Shown: positions 50,161-59,815, counted from the stretch's first letter. The stretch is DNA of 64,000 nucleotides from Xanthomonas hortorum (GCF_002940005.1 NZ_MDEF01000005.1), one strand, 5' to 3'. Program-made: numbers and translations. Notes: generated by a model from the sequence alone, not told the origin.

Positions 50161-51315
50161 ATGACCGGTGTAGGCATGGACGACACGCTGGTGTTCAACC
50201 CCGAGCAGCCCTACAACGCGCTCCCGCCGCTTCCTCCGGCGGGAGACATCGAAACGCGCAGCCTGCTCAAGGCCTGCATCGTTGCACGCACCGCGTTGGC
50301 CGAGCTGAAGCAGGCCACCGCGCTGTTGCCCAATCCGGCAGTGCTCATCAACACGATCCCGATCCTGGAAGCACAGGCCAGTTCGGAGATCGAGAATATC
50401 GTCACCACAACGGACGATTTGTTCCGTTATGCAGACGACCAGGAACGCGCCCAGAACCCGGCAACCAAAGAAGCCCTGCGTTACCGCAGCGCGCTCTACG
50501 AAGGGTTCCAGTCGCTGCGGCGACGACCGCTATGTACCGACACTGCCGTGGTGGTGTGCAGCCGCATCAAGGCCGTGCAGATGCAGATCCGGCGCGTGCC
50601 CGGGACTGCGCTGGCCAATGAGCAGATCCATCAGATCATCTATACCCCGTCCGTTGGCGAGGCATTGCTGCGCGACAAGCTGGCGAACTGGGAGCGCTTT
50701 ATTCACGAGCACACCGACATTGATCCGCTGATCCGGATGGCGGTGGCGCACTACCAGTTCGAAGCGATCCACCCGTTCACCGATGGCAATGGGCGCACCG
50801 GACGTGTCTTGAATCTGCTGATGCTGATCGAGCAAGGGTTGCTCGATGTTCCCGTGCTGTACCTGTCGCGCTACATCATCCGCCATCGCAGCGACTACTA
50901 CCGCTTGCTGCTGGATGTCACACAGCATGGTCGCTGGGCCGAATGGATTCAGTACATGCTCGCAGCTGTTGCCGAGACCGCTGCATGGACGACGGCAAAG
51001 ATCCAGGCAATCCGCGAATTGGAAACGCAGGCGCGTGACCACGTGCGAGAACACGCTCCCAAGGCCTACAGCCGCGAACTCGTTGAAGTGATCTTCAATC
51101 AGCCGTACTGCCGCATCCAGAATGTGGTGGACGTGATGGGCGTCACCCGGCAGACCGCTGCACGCCATCTCAAGGAACTGGTAGATATCGGCATGCTGCA
51201 AGAGCAGCGCCTGGGTAAAGAAAAATTGTTCCTGCATCCGGCGTTTCTGCACCTGCTATCCAGTGATGGGCACCAACTGCCGACTTATCGGATGCATTTG
51301 CGGGAAGCGGAATGA
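50161..51315 (+). CDS. Class II Fic protein with C-terminal winged helix
   Basis: A 384-residue Fic-domain protein, probably an AMP-transferase. The active loop is HPFTDGNGRTGR at 204-215. An N-terminal inhibitory motif of the form [ST]xxxE[GN] is present (SSEIEN, 74-79), which defines class II. The N-terminal domain reads LPNPAVLINTIPILEAQASSEIENIVTT. A C-terminal winged helix (YCRIQNVVDVMGVTRQTAARHLKELVDIGML) suggests DNA binding. Starts at 50161 or 50176. It separates oleA from oleB and is less GC-biased, so probably inserted later. Confidence 0.92.
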   Translation: MTGVGMDDTLVFNPEQPYNALPPLPPAGDIETRSLLKACIVARTALAELKQATALLPNPAVLINTIPILEAQASSEIENIVTTTDDLFRYADDQERAQNPATKEALRYRSALYEGFQSLRRRPLCTDTAVVVCSRIKAVQMQIRRVPGTALANEQIHQIIYTPSVGEALLRDKLANWERFIHEHTDIDPLIRMAVAHYQFEAIHPFTDGNGRTGRVLNLLMLIEQGLLDVPVLYLSRYIIRHRSDYYRLLLDVTQHGRWAEWIQYMLAAVAETAAWTTAKIQAIRELETQARDHVREHAPKAYSRELVEVIFNQPYCRIQNVVDVMGVTRQTAARHLKELVDIGMLQEQRLGKEKLFLHPAFLHLLSSDGHQLPTYRMHLREAE

Positions 51316-51454
51316 CGCTGACTGTGTACTCCTACATCTGCCACGCGTTGGAGATGTCGCAATGCTGCGATCACCGTGGTGCTCCTCGTCTGTACGTGCC
51401 ACGTCAACATCTGCATCACGCAGCTTCTCTTGAAACGAATTGGATACCTTTGCC

Positions 51455-52357
51455 ATGACCTACCCCGGCTATCCCTTCACTCCCAAGCGCCTTGAGGTGC
51501 GTCCCGGCATTGCGATGTCGTATCTGGACGAAGGTCCGCGCGATGGCGAGGTGGTCGTGATGCTGCACGGCAATCCGTCGTGGAGCTATCTGTGGCGGAA
51601 CCTGGTGAGTGGCCTGTCGGATCGTTACCGCTGCATCGTGCCCGACCATGTCGGCATGGGGCTGTCCGACAAGCCGGACGATGCGCCCGACGCGCAGCCG
51701 CGTTACGCGTACACGCTGCAGTCGCGCGTGGACGATCTCGACACACTGTTGCGGCATTTGGGTATCAGCGGGCCGATCACGCTGGCGGTGCACGATTGGG
51801 GCGGCATGATCGGCTTTGGCTGGGCGTTGTCGCATCACGCGCAGGTCAGGCGGCTGGTGATCACCAACACCGCTGCATTCCCGTTGCCGCCGGAAAAGCC
51901 GATGCCGTGGCAGATTGCGATGGGCCGGCATTGGCGGCCGGGCGAGTGGTTTATCCGCACGTTCAATGCGTTTTCGTCTGGCGCTTCGTGGTTTGGCGTA
52001 TCGCGGCGCATGCCGGCCGCCGTGCGTCGCGCGTATGTGGCGCCGTACAACAACTGGCGCAACCGCATCTCCACCATTCGCTTCATGCAGGACATTCCGC
52101 TGTCGCCCGCCGACCAGGCCTGGTCGCTGTTGGAACGCTCGGCGCAGGCATTGCCCTCGTTTGCCGACCGCCCGGCCTTCATCGCGTGGGGGCTGCGCGA
52201 TATCTGCTTCGACAAGCACTTTCTGGCGGGCTTCCGTAAGGCGCTGCCAAATGCCGAAGTCACCGCGTTCGACGATGCCAATCACTACGTGCTGGAAGAC
52301 AAGCACGAAGTGCTGGTGCCGGCGATCCGTGCGTTTCTGGAGCGCAATCTACTGTAA
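51455..52357 (+). CDS. oleB: OleB, beta-lactone decarboxylase
   Basis: A 300-residue alpha/beta hydrolase related to haloalkane dehalogenases. It removes CO2 from the cis-beta-lactone to give the final cis-olefin. The nucleophile is Asp114 in AVHDWGGMIGFGWAL. Asn40 lies in LHGNPSWSYLWR. The acid is in WGLRDICFD, and His277 is in DDANHYVLEDKHE. ATG 51455 (MTYPGYPF) is preferred to a TTG five codons upstream. Assignment as OleB rests on the presence of oleA, oleC and oleD in the same 10.5 kb. Confidence 0.92.
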   Translation: MTYPGYPFTPKRLEVRPGIAMSYLDEGPRDGEVVVMLHGNPSWSYLWRNLVSGLSDRYRCIVPDHVGMGLSDKPDDAPDAQPRYAYTLQSRVDDLDTLLRHLGISGPITLAVHDWGGMIGFGWALSHHAQVRRLVITNTAAFPLPPEKPMPWQIAMGRHWRPGEWFIRTFNAFSSGASWFGVSRRMPAAVRRAYVAPYNNWRNRISTIRFMQDIPLSPADQAWSLLERSAQALPSFADRPAFIAWGLRDICFDKHFLAGFRKALPNAEVTAFDDANHYVLEDKHEVLVPAIRAFLERNLL

Positions 52358-52504
52358 GCGCCGCTGGTTTACTCATGCAGGCGCACAGCAGGCGCGGTGC
52401 AAGCTGCGCGCAAAAAGCGGATGGACAAGTGGAGAGAATCGGCCACCCAGTCGTTCTGCGGGTCGCTGCGAGTGGATGCCGCACTTAATCGCAGCGATCA
52501 GCCG

Positions 52505-52888
52505 TTACTGCGGCGGCAGCGGATTGCGCTGTGCGTCGTCCACGCCGAGCCAATCGGCCTCGGTGAGCGCGTGCAGGCCGTGCGCCAATCGCGACTTGTC
52601 GCATTGCGCACTGCGCTCACCAAACTCCAGCGAGGCCGGCACCGCGGCGCAGGAGGAGGGGCGGCGGTCGTGGATGCTGCAGCGGCTGTAGCGACCGATG
52701 TCCGCATCCAGTGCGATGCAGCGCGGGTGCGATTGCGAGGTGCCGCGCATGACGCGCTCGTGCGTGCGCAATGACTCGGTCAGCTCGATCGGCACCCTGC
52801 CGCCCAATGCGGGGTCGGCTTCGCTCCAGTGGAAACTGACGCGGAAGTAGGCGCAGCAAGCGCCGCAGGTGAGGCAGGGATGTGCCAT
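52505..52888 (-). CDS. YkgJ-family cysteine-cluster protein
   Basis: A 127-residue protein starting MAHPCLTCGACCAYFRVSFHW, with the CxxCxxCC motif of the YkgJ family. SRCSIHDRRPSSCAAVPASLEFG follows, and together they are predicted to bind a zinc or Fe-S cluster. No signal peptide. It is convergent with oleB and divergent from oleC. The function is unknown in general. Confidence 0.88.
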   Translation of the reverse strand: MAHPCLTCGACCAYFRVSFHWSEADPALGGRVPIELTESLRTHERVMRGTSQSHPRCIALDADIGRYSRCSIHDRRPSSCAAVPASLEFGERSAQCDKSRLAHGLHALTEADWLGVDDAQRNPLPPQ

Positions 52889-53206
52889 GGCATGCCGGGC
52901 CTTGCGCGGCGAAACAACGTGGAGAGCGCGGCATTCTGACCGAACCACGTCACGATACAAGTGGCACGGACGCGCGCCTGTTAGCGGTTCATCTGCGCAA
53001 GTTGGGCAAGCGGATGTACACGATGTGGGCGAGTCGCACATTGGGCAGGAAATTTAGTGCGAACCCTGCACCGCATCGCTATGGCCGCATGGCGCGTCAT
53101 CAGGGCAACTCGGGATAGGCGATGCCGGCGCGCTCCATCGGGCGTATGACGTCTTGAAATGACGCAAGCGGGGCGGCACCGTCGGCGCATGGGTGATAAT
53201 GCGGCA

Positions 53207-54862
53207 ATGACAACTCTTCTCTGCAATATCGCCGCCACCCTGCCGGAACTCGCGCGCGAGCGCCCCGAGCAGATCGCCATCCGCTGCCCGGGCCGTCGCG
53301 CCGCCAACGGATTTGCTGCCTACGATGTGACATTGAGCTATGCCGAGCTGGACGCGCGCAGCGATGCGATCGCCGCTGGGCTGGTATTGCATGGCATCGG
53401 ACGTGGCGCGCGCGCGGTGGTGATGGTGCGGCCTTCGCCGGAATTCTTTTTGTTGATGTTTGCGTTGTTCAAGGCCGGTGCGGTGCCGGTACTGGTAGAT
53501 CCGGGTATCGACAAGCGCGCGCTCAAGCAATGCCTGGACGAAGCGCAGCCGCAGGCGTTTATCGGTATTCCGCTGGCGCAGCTGGCGCGTCGTCTGTTGC
53601 GTTGGGCGCGCTCTGCCAAGCAGATCGTCACCGTCGGTGGCCGCTACGGCTGGGGCGGGGTGACGCTGGCGCGCGTGGAGCGCGATGGCGCCAGCGCCGG
53701 CAGTCAATTGGCCGACACTGCGCCGGACGATGTAGCGGCTATTCTGTTCACCAGCGGCTCCACCGGCGTACCGAAGGGCGTGGTGTATCGACACCGGCAT
53801 TTCGTCGGGCAGATCGAGTTGCTGCGTAATGCATTCGACATGCAGCCCGGTGGTGTGGATCTGCCGACGTTCCCGCCGTTTGCCTTGTTCGATCCGGCAC
53901 TGGGGCTGACCTCGGTGATTCCGGACATGGATCCGACCCGCCCGGCCACCGCCGATCCGCGCAAATTGCACGATGCGATCAACCGCTTCTGTGTGACGCA
54001 GTTGTTCGGCTCGCCGGCATTGATGCGCGTGCTGGCGGACTATGGCCAGCCACTGCCCAACGTGCGCCTGGCCACCTCGGCCGGTGCGCCGGTGCCGCCG
54101 GATGTGGTGGCCAAGATCCGCGCGCTGCTGCCGGCAGAGGCGCAATTCTGGACGCCGTACGGCGCCACCGAATGTCTGCCGGTGGCAGCGATCGAAGGCC
54201 GCACCCTGGATGCCACCCGCGCAGCCACCGAGGCAGGCGCCGGCACCTGCGTGGGTCACGTGGTCGCGCCCAATGAAGTGCGCATCATCGCCATCGACGA
54301 TGCGGCCATTCCCGAGTGGAGCGGCGCGCGCGTGCTGGCGGTGGGCGAGGTCGGCGAGATCACCGTTGCCGGTCCTACCACCACCGATACCTACTTCAAC
54401 CGCGACGCGGCCACGCGCATCGCCAAGATCCGTGAGCGCGGCAGTGATGGCAGCGAACGCATCGTGCATCGCATGGGCGATGTGGGGTATTTCGATGCCG
54501 AAGGACGCTTGTGGTTCTGCGGGCGCAAGACCCATCGCGTGGAAACCGCCACCGGCCCGCTCTACACCGAGCAGGTGGAGCCGGTGTTCAACGTGCATCC
54601 ACAGGTGCGGCGCACCGCGTTGGTTGGTGTGGGCGCAGCCGGACAACAGCAGCCGGTGCTGTGCGTGGAATTGCAGCCGGGTGTCTCGGCATCGGCGTTT
54701 GCGCAAGTGGAAACTGCATTGCGCGCGCTGGGTGCGGCGCACCCGCACACTGCAGGAATCGCGCGGTTTCTGCGCCATTCCGGGTTTCCGGTGGATATCC
54801 GCCACAACGCCAAGATCGGTCGCGAGAAGCTGGCGGTCTGGGCGGCGCAGCAGTCGCACTGA
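53207..54862 (+). CDS. oleC: OleC, beta-lactone synthetase
   Basis: A 551-residue AMP-binding-superfamily enzyme that turns the 2-alkyl-3-hydroxyacid into a beta-lactone using ATP. The P-loop-like motif AILFTSGSTGVPKGVVYRH is near residue 178-197. Later motifs are YGATECLPVAAI and HRMGDVGYFDAEGRLWFCGRKTHRVET, with HNAKIGREKLAVW near the C-terminus carrying the catalytic Lys. ATG 53207 (MTTLLCN) fits the family. A regulator gene begins 9 bases after its stop. Confidence 0.93.
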   Translation: MTTLLCNIAATLPELARERPEQIAIRCPGRRAANGFAAYDVTLSYAELDARSDAIAAGLVLHGIGRGARAVVMVRPSPEFFLLMFALFKAGAVPVLVDPGIDKRALKQCLDEAQPQAFIGIPLAQLARRLLRWARSAKQIVTVGGRYGWGGVTLARVERDGASAGSQLADTAPDDVAAILFTSGSTGVPKGVVYRHRHFVGQIELLRNAFDMQPGGVDLPTFPPFALFDPALGLTSVIPDMDPTRPATADPRKLHDAINRFCVTQLFGSPALMRVLADYGQPLPNVRLATSAGAPVPPDVVAKIRALLPAEAQFWTPYGATECLPVAAIEGRTLDATRAATEAGAGTCVGHVVAPNEVRIIAIDDAAIPEWSGARVLAVGEVGEITVAGPTTTDTYFNRDAATRIAKIRERGSDGSERIVHRMGDVGYFDAEGRLWFCGRKTHRVETATGPLYTEQVEPVFNVHPQVRRTALVGVGAAGQQQPVLCVELQPGVSASAFAQVETALRALGAAHPHTAGIARFLRHSGFPVDIRHNAKIGREKLAVWAAQQSH

Positions 54863-54871
54863 GCCCCAACG

Positions 54872-56427
54872 ATGCGCGCGCGTTATCGTCTGGATGACCT
54901 GCGCATCGATGTGGCGCGTCAGCGCGTGGAGCGCGGCGGTGTCGCGCTCGAGGTTGGCGGGCTGAGTTTCCGCCTGCTGCACTATTTGCTGCAGCAGGGG
55001 CAGCGGGTAGTCGATTTCGACGAGTTGATCCAGAACGTGTGGGCACCGGCGCTGGTCAACGAAGAAACCGTCACCCAGCGTGTGCGCCTGTTGCGGCAAG
55101 CCTTGGGCGACGACTCGCGGCAACCGCGTTACCTGCGCTCGGTACGCGGGCGGGGTTATCAACTCTGCGTACCGGTACAGCTCGAACAAGCATCGCCCGT
55201 AGACGCGCTGTGGCGACGTGGAGTCTGGATTGCTGCCGGCATCGTGGCGTTGGTCTGCATCGGCGCAGGCGCGACCTGGTGGCTGCAAACGCGTGATGCG
55301 CCACCAGCGCAAGCCGCATTGTTGCAGCGTGCCGATTACTACGCCGGCATCGGCCAGCGCGACGACAACGAACGCGCTATCGGCTTGTATCGCCAACGCC
55401 TGCAGGAAGCACCGGACGATCGACAGGCGCAACTCGGCCTCAGCCGCGCCTACAGTGCGCGCGTGTGCCAGTACGACGGCGATGCAACGTTTGCGCTGCA
55501 GGCCTTGCGACTGGCCGATGCTGTTGTGGCCGTGCAACCGGGCCTTGCGGCAGCGTACGCCGCGCGTGGTTATGCGCTGGATTGTCAGGGCCGCAATGGC
55601 GATGCCTTGGCAGCCTACGAACAGGCACTGCAGCTGGATCCCAGTGCCGATGCGGTGCGCGGCTCGGCTGCGTATCTGTACGAGCGCCAGGGGAAATTGG
55701 TGCAGGCGCTGTCGGCCAACCTGGCGGTGCGCGAGCCGACGCGCGTGCGATTTTTGCCGATCCAGATTGCCAGCAATCTGAGTCTGCTCGGTTATGCGAG
55801 TGCAGCCGAGGCGCGCTACCGAAAGAATTTTTTCAGCTCTATCCGGACGATCCGTTCTCCAATCTGGCTTGGCCTACGTTCCTGTTCGAACATGGCCGCG
55901 CGGCCGAAGCGCAGACGGCGTTGAACGAGGCGCAGAGCCGTGGCACCGAGTACGCAGGGCTGTCGTTGCTACAGGCCGAGCTTGCGTGGATGCGTGGCGA
56001 CAAAGCGCTTGCGCGCGCAGCGGCGCTGCGTGCAGTGCAGCTCCGACCGCAGGGCAGCTTCGCGCAGACCGTAGCCTGGACACTGCAGGCGCAGCCGCCA
56101 CCGGCAGCCGCGACGCTGCATGCGCGCGCGCAGGATTTGTTGGTCAGCGTGGAGCGTGGCGGCGACCCGTTCGATGCAGTCGATGCGACATTACTGCTGC
56201 TATGTGCGGATGCGCCTGACGCAGCGATGCGCGCCTTGCAGCATGCCGAAGCCGCCGGCTACCGCAACGCCGGCTATCTGCGTCAGTCGCCGCTGCTGCA
56301 GCCGCTGCGTGCCTTGCCGGAGTTTGCTGCGTTGCTGACACGTATCGATGCCGATCTTGCTGCCCAGCGTGCGCAACTGCGTCGCCGCAATCTGTTGCCG
56401 GCAGATGCCGTGTCCGAGCGGGGCTAA
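54872..56427 (+). pseudogene. ToxR/CadC-type winged-helix TPR regulator, split by a -1 frameshift
   Basis: The first frame encodes an OmpR/PhoB-type winged helix (residues 1-100, with LRQALGDDSRQPRYLRSVRGRGYQL), a transmembrane helix (GVWIAAGIVALVCIGAGATWWL) and TPRs to AEARYRKNFF. The TPR region continues in the -1 frame as QLYPDDPFSNLAWPTFLFEHG through to 56427. The switch point is TTTTTTC at 55828-55834, positioned in the zero frame exactly as a T-TTT-TTC slippery heptamer. The joined protein would have about 518 residues. It may be programmed frameshifting, a one-base loss or a sequence error. It sits between oleC and oleD and could regulate ole genes. Confidence 0.8.
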
Positions 56428-56624
56428 GACACTGTATCGATTCGTTTGGATGCGCTTCACGCTCAAATCGCAGTACATGCGCTGTATGCCGCATAGAGCA
56501 ACTGCGCTCGCTGCTCATTGCGTAGTCGTGCGGTAAGCCACTTCGGAAAATTACTACACACACTGCTAGCCGGGCGCGGCCGGGTTTGTAGTTTTCATCA
56601 GCACTCGACCACGTAGACAGGTGC

Positions 56625-56723
56625 GATGTCCTCACCGCTTGAGGGACCGTGTGGCGGCATGGATGCCGCCACCGAGCCTCCAGGGATGGATTTACGGCGT
56701 GTCCTGCAAGCGGTGAGGGCATC
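56625..56723 (+). repeat. Dispersed hairpin element, subtype B copy 2
   Basis: Outer arms at 56625-56647 and 56701-56723 (20 of 23 paired) enclose a perfect inner hairpin at 56651-56672. Between them GAGCCTCCAGGGATGGATTT matches copy 1 at 5879-5898 with two differences. Confidence 0.85.
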
Positions 56724-56854
56724 GCGCCCTCGACCCGCTTGGCTTGGAACATTCAAGCGCCGCTGAAGCTCAGGATCTCGTTCGCCTTGAGAGGTATCGA
56801 ACGGTGCGGATGCCTCGGGTGTAGAGCGCTTGGTCTGCGGTTTTTCTGCAGGGC

Positions 56855-56956
56855 CCTTGCCCGGCCACCATCGCGGGACACGCTGCAAGTACGTCCTTGT
56901 AAGCTCTTACGCGGCATCCATGCCGCGTAAGGTCCCGCGACGGTGGCCGGGCAAGG
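56855..56956 (-). repeat. Dispersed hairpin element, subtype A copy 2
   Basis: Outer arms at 56855-56878 and 56933-56956 pair at 23 of 24 positions. The inner 26-base hairpin at 56906-56931 is identical to that of copy 1 at 5719-5744. It lies 131 bases from subtype B and in the opposite orientation. Confidence 0.85.
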
Positions 56957-57156
56957 ACCAGTCGAGAGGGTCGGTGTGCGTGGTTACAAGCAGTGTTGCG
57001 AGCATTGCATGCAGCGCGGCCTTCAGATGCGGTGCGGTCTGATCGGCTCCTTTCGATCTGCAATGTCACTGCCATTCCTGACATCACTCCACTCGTCAAC
57101 GAAGGCGAGTGCAGCCAGGGGGTTGGCGCTATCGATGCAGTTTTGGAGAGGTTTCG

Positions 57157-58383
57157 TTAGCGCGCTTGGTTGCCCTCAGGCAGCGCCTTGAGCACATAGT
57201 CGGTCAGCAACCGATGCGATTGCTGGTGCATCTGCCGGGTGTTGTAGGCGCTGCGTGTGAGCACCACCACCAGCCGCTCCTCGGGCACGACGAACACGTA
57301 GTTGCCGCCATTGCCGGACATCGCCCAGGTGTCGCGTTGCGCGCCTTGCACCGGAAACAGGAAGTGCCAGAGTTGGTAGCCATAATCGGCATCGTTGCGT
57401 GCCTGCGCATGCACGCTGGTTATCGTGCGTATCCAGTTGGCGGCAATCACCTGGCGGCCTTGCCAACGTCCCTGTGCAAGCAGCAACTGGCCGAATTTGG
57501 CCAGGTCGCGGCTGCGGTAACGGGTGCCGCCACCGCCCATACCCACCCCTTCGGACGACACATTCCACTGCGCCTGATCGATCCCGAGCGGCTTTTCGAG
57601 GACCTGTGCGGAGAACGCCTGCAGCCGCTGCCCGCTGGCTTTTTCCAGCACCGCACCGAGCAGGAAGGAGCCTGCGGTGCAATACGAAAACGCGCGGCCA
57701 TGCGGGCTTTGCGCGGGGCGCTGCATCCACGGCGCATAGCCACGAATCGGCAGATCCAGGGCGAACTGCGTCCAGTCCGCACTCACGTACATGCGCTCTT
57801 CGTTGCCGGCGGAAAAGGCGTTGTCGTCGTTGCATTCCAGCTGCGAGCTCATCGTCAGCAGGTCTTCGAGGGTGATGTCGCGCTTGCGCGGATCGGGATG
57901 CTGCCATTGGCGATCGCCGAAGTAGTCGTAGACCTTGGCTTGCGCGTTGGGGATCAACTTGCGCTCGATCGCCGCACCGACCAGCAGCCCGGTGACGCTC
58001 TTGGTCAACGAGCGGGTGTCGTGCAAGGTCTGGCGATCGGCATCGCCCAGGTAGTGTTCGTAGACCAGCACGCCATCGCGCACGATCAGCACGCTGGTGG
58101 TGGATGGCGCCAGATCGGCAGCCAGTGCCTGTTCCATCTGCGCCAGCAGGGGCAGGTTCCAGCCGCTGGCGGCAACGTTGGCGACCGGCCAGCCGTCATC
58201 CAGGGCAGGCGGCGTGGTGGCCGCTGGAGGCACAGCCGGTGACGCGGCGGCCGATGGACCTGGTGTGGCAATTCCTGGAGTGGCGGCTTTTGCAGAGGCG
58301 GCTCCTGGAGAAGCAATAGGCGGGGCGGCATGCAGCGGGAAGATGACGAGCAGGACGGACAACAGCAGCGACAGGCGGGTCAT
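57157..58383 (-). CDS. Exported serine hydrolase (beta-lactamase/class C PBP family)
   Basis: A 408-residue protein with signal peptide MTRLSLLLSVLLVIFPLHAA and an Ala/Pro linker (residues 21-60). The catalytic SxxK is SLTK with Ser125. A tyrosine motif (FSYCTAGSFLLGAVLEKASGQ) and the late SGNGGNYVFVVP resemble the YxN and HxG motifs. The family includes esterases, peptidases and beta-lactamase-like enzymes, so the substrate is unknown. GGAG lies 6 bases before ATG 58383. It is divergent from oleD. Confidence 0.9.
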   Translation of the reverse strand: MTRLSLLLSVLLVIFPLHAAPPIASPGAASAKAATPGIATPGPSAAASPAVPPAATTPPALDDGWPVANVAASGWNLPLLAQMEQALAADLAPSTTSVLIVRDGVLVYEHYLGDADRQTLHDTRSLTKSVTGLLVGAAIERKLIPNAQAKVYDYFGDRQWQHPDPRKRDITLEDLLTMSSQLECNDDNAFSAGNEERMYVSADWTQFALDLPIRGYAPWMQRPAQSPHGRAFSYCTAGSFLLGAVLEKASGQRLQAFSAQVLEKPLGIDQAQWNVSSEGVGMGGGGTRYRSRDLAKFGQLLLAQGRWQGRQVIAANWIRTITSVHAQARNDADYGYQLWHFLFPVQGAQRDTWAMSGNGGNYVFVVPEERLVVVLTRSAYNTRQMHQQSHRLLTDYVLKALPEGNQAR

Positions 58384-58581
58384 GGTGACTCCAGCGATCC
58401 AGGGTCCGGCCATGACGCCAGCAGCGCGAATGAACTGCCTGATGTCTCGATGAAGATTTATGAAGCTCTTCGCGATCAATGGTTTGCGTAAGCCGCAGGC
58501 GGCCGGCCGCGCGCGCGGCGTCGCGATCACAGTCCGGTCCGGCTATTGTGTGCGCCCTGCAGGAACAATGGATGTGGCGCA

Positions 58582-59592
58582 ATGAAGGTGCTGGTGACCG
58601 GTGGTGGTGGCTTTCTCGGCCAGGCGTTATGCCGCGGCCTGCGCGCGCGCGGGCATGAGGTGGTGAGTTTCCAGCGCGGCGATTACCCGATTCTGCAGAC
58701 CTTGGGCGTGGGCCAGATCCGTGGCGACCTGGCCGACCCGCAAGCGGTGCGACACGCCTTCGCCGGTATCGATGCGGTCTTCCACAACGCCGCCAAAGCC
58801 GGTGCGTGGGGCAGCTACGACAGCTATCACCAGGCCAATGTGGTCGGTACGCAGAACGTGATCGACGCGTGTCGTGCCAATGGCGTGCCGCGCCTGATCT
58901 ACACCTCCACACCTAGCGTGACCCATCGCGCCACCAATCCGGTGGAAGGTCTGGGCGCCGACGAAGTGCCTTACGGCGAAGACCTGCGCGCAGCGTATGC
59001 GGCCACCAAGGCGATCGCCGAGCGTGCGGTGCTGGCGGCCAACGATGCGCAGCTGGCGACGGTGGCCTTGCGTCCGCGTCTGATCTGGGGGCCGGGCGAC
59101 AATCACCTGCTGCCGCGCCTGGCAGCACGTGCGCGCGCCGGGCGACTGCGCATGGTCGGCGATGGCAGCAACCTGGTGGACAGCACCTACATCGACAATG
59201 CCGCACAAGCACACTTCGATGCGTTCGAGCACCTTGCACACGGGGCTGCCTGCGCAGGCAAGGCGTACTTCATTTCCAATGGCGAGCCGTTGCCGATGCG
59301 CGAGTTGCTCAATCGCTTGCTGGCCGCGGTGGATGCACCGGCAGTGACGCGTTCGCTGTCGTTCAAGACCGCCTACAGAATCGGTGCGGTGTGCGAGACC
59401 ATGTGGCCACTGTTGCGTCTGCCAGGCGAAGTGCCGTTGACGCGTTTTCTGGTGGAACAATTGTGCACGCCGCATTGGTACAGCATGGAGCCGGCGCGTC
59501 GCGACTTTGGTTATATGCCTAGTATCAGCATCGAAGAAGGCCTACAGCGGCTGCGATCCTCATCTTCCAACGACATCGCCATCACCCGGTAA
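58582..59592 (+). CDS. oleD: OleD, 2-alkyl-3-ketoalkanoate reductase
   Basis: A 336-residue extended short-chain dehydrogenase. The Rossmann motif VLVTGGGGFLGQALCRGL starts at residue 4. The catalytic YAATK is near residue 139, and YTSTPSVTH carries the Ser/Thr. It reduces the OleA product to the 3-hydroxyacid with NAD(P)H. FHNAAKAGAWGSYDSYHQANVVGTQNV is typical of the OleD/3-beta-HSD-like group. ATG 58582 starts the Rossmann fold directly. It ends the ole set. Confidence 0.93.
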   Translation: MKVLVTGGGGFLGQALCRGLRARGHEVVSFQRGDYPILQTLGVGQIRGDLADPQAVRHAFAGIDAVFHNAAKAGAWGSYDSYHQANVVGTQNVIDACRANGVPRLIYTSTPSVTHRATNPVEGLGADEVPYGEDLRAAYAATKAIAERAVLAANDAQLATVALRPRLIWGPGDNHLLPRLAARARAGRLRMVGDGSNLVDSTYIDNAAQAHFDAFEHLAHGAACAGKAYFISNGEPLPMRELLNRLLAAVDAPAVTRSLSFKTAYRIGAVCETMWPLLRLPGEVPLTRFLVEQLCTPHWYSMEPARRDFGYMPSISIEEGLQRLRSSSSNDIAITR

Positions 59593-59656
59593 AGACCGCC
59601 ATATCTTCAGGATACGTCTGCGCCGATTCGGCACGACAACTTCTGGAATCCTTGCC

Positions 59657-59815
59657 ATGCTGCATTACGCCATCATTTTCTTCGTCATCGCCATCATCGC
59701 CGCTGTGCTGGGCTTCAGTGGTATCGCCGGTGCGGCGACCAACATCGCCTGGATCCTGTTCGTGGTGTTCCTGATCCTGGCAGTGATCTCGATGTTCCGT
59801 CGCGGCAAGGTTTAA
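59657..59815 (+). CDS. DUF1328 small membrane protein (YtjA type)
   Basis: The 52-residue protein with two membrane helices (MLHYAIIFFVIAIIAAVLGFSGIAGAATNIAWILFVVFLILAVISMFRRG) matches the DUF1328/YtjA family, often induced by stress. It lies 64 bases after oleD. The function is unknown. Confidence 0.9.
   Translation: MLHYAIIFFVIAIIAAVLGFSGIAGAATNIAWILFVVFLILAVISMFRRGKV

Larger units (their letters stand above)
56428..57156. other. Gene-free interval with two repeat elements
   Basis: No gene is supported in these 729 bases. They hold subtype B (56625-56723) and subtype A (56855-56956) hairpin elements. The remainder shows nothing recognisable. Confidence 0.65.

Noticed and set aside
53054..55537. 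Antisense open frame of 827 codons across oleC and the regulator
   Set aside because: Shadow of oleC and the winged-helix gene; no family features, same reverse-codon composition.
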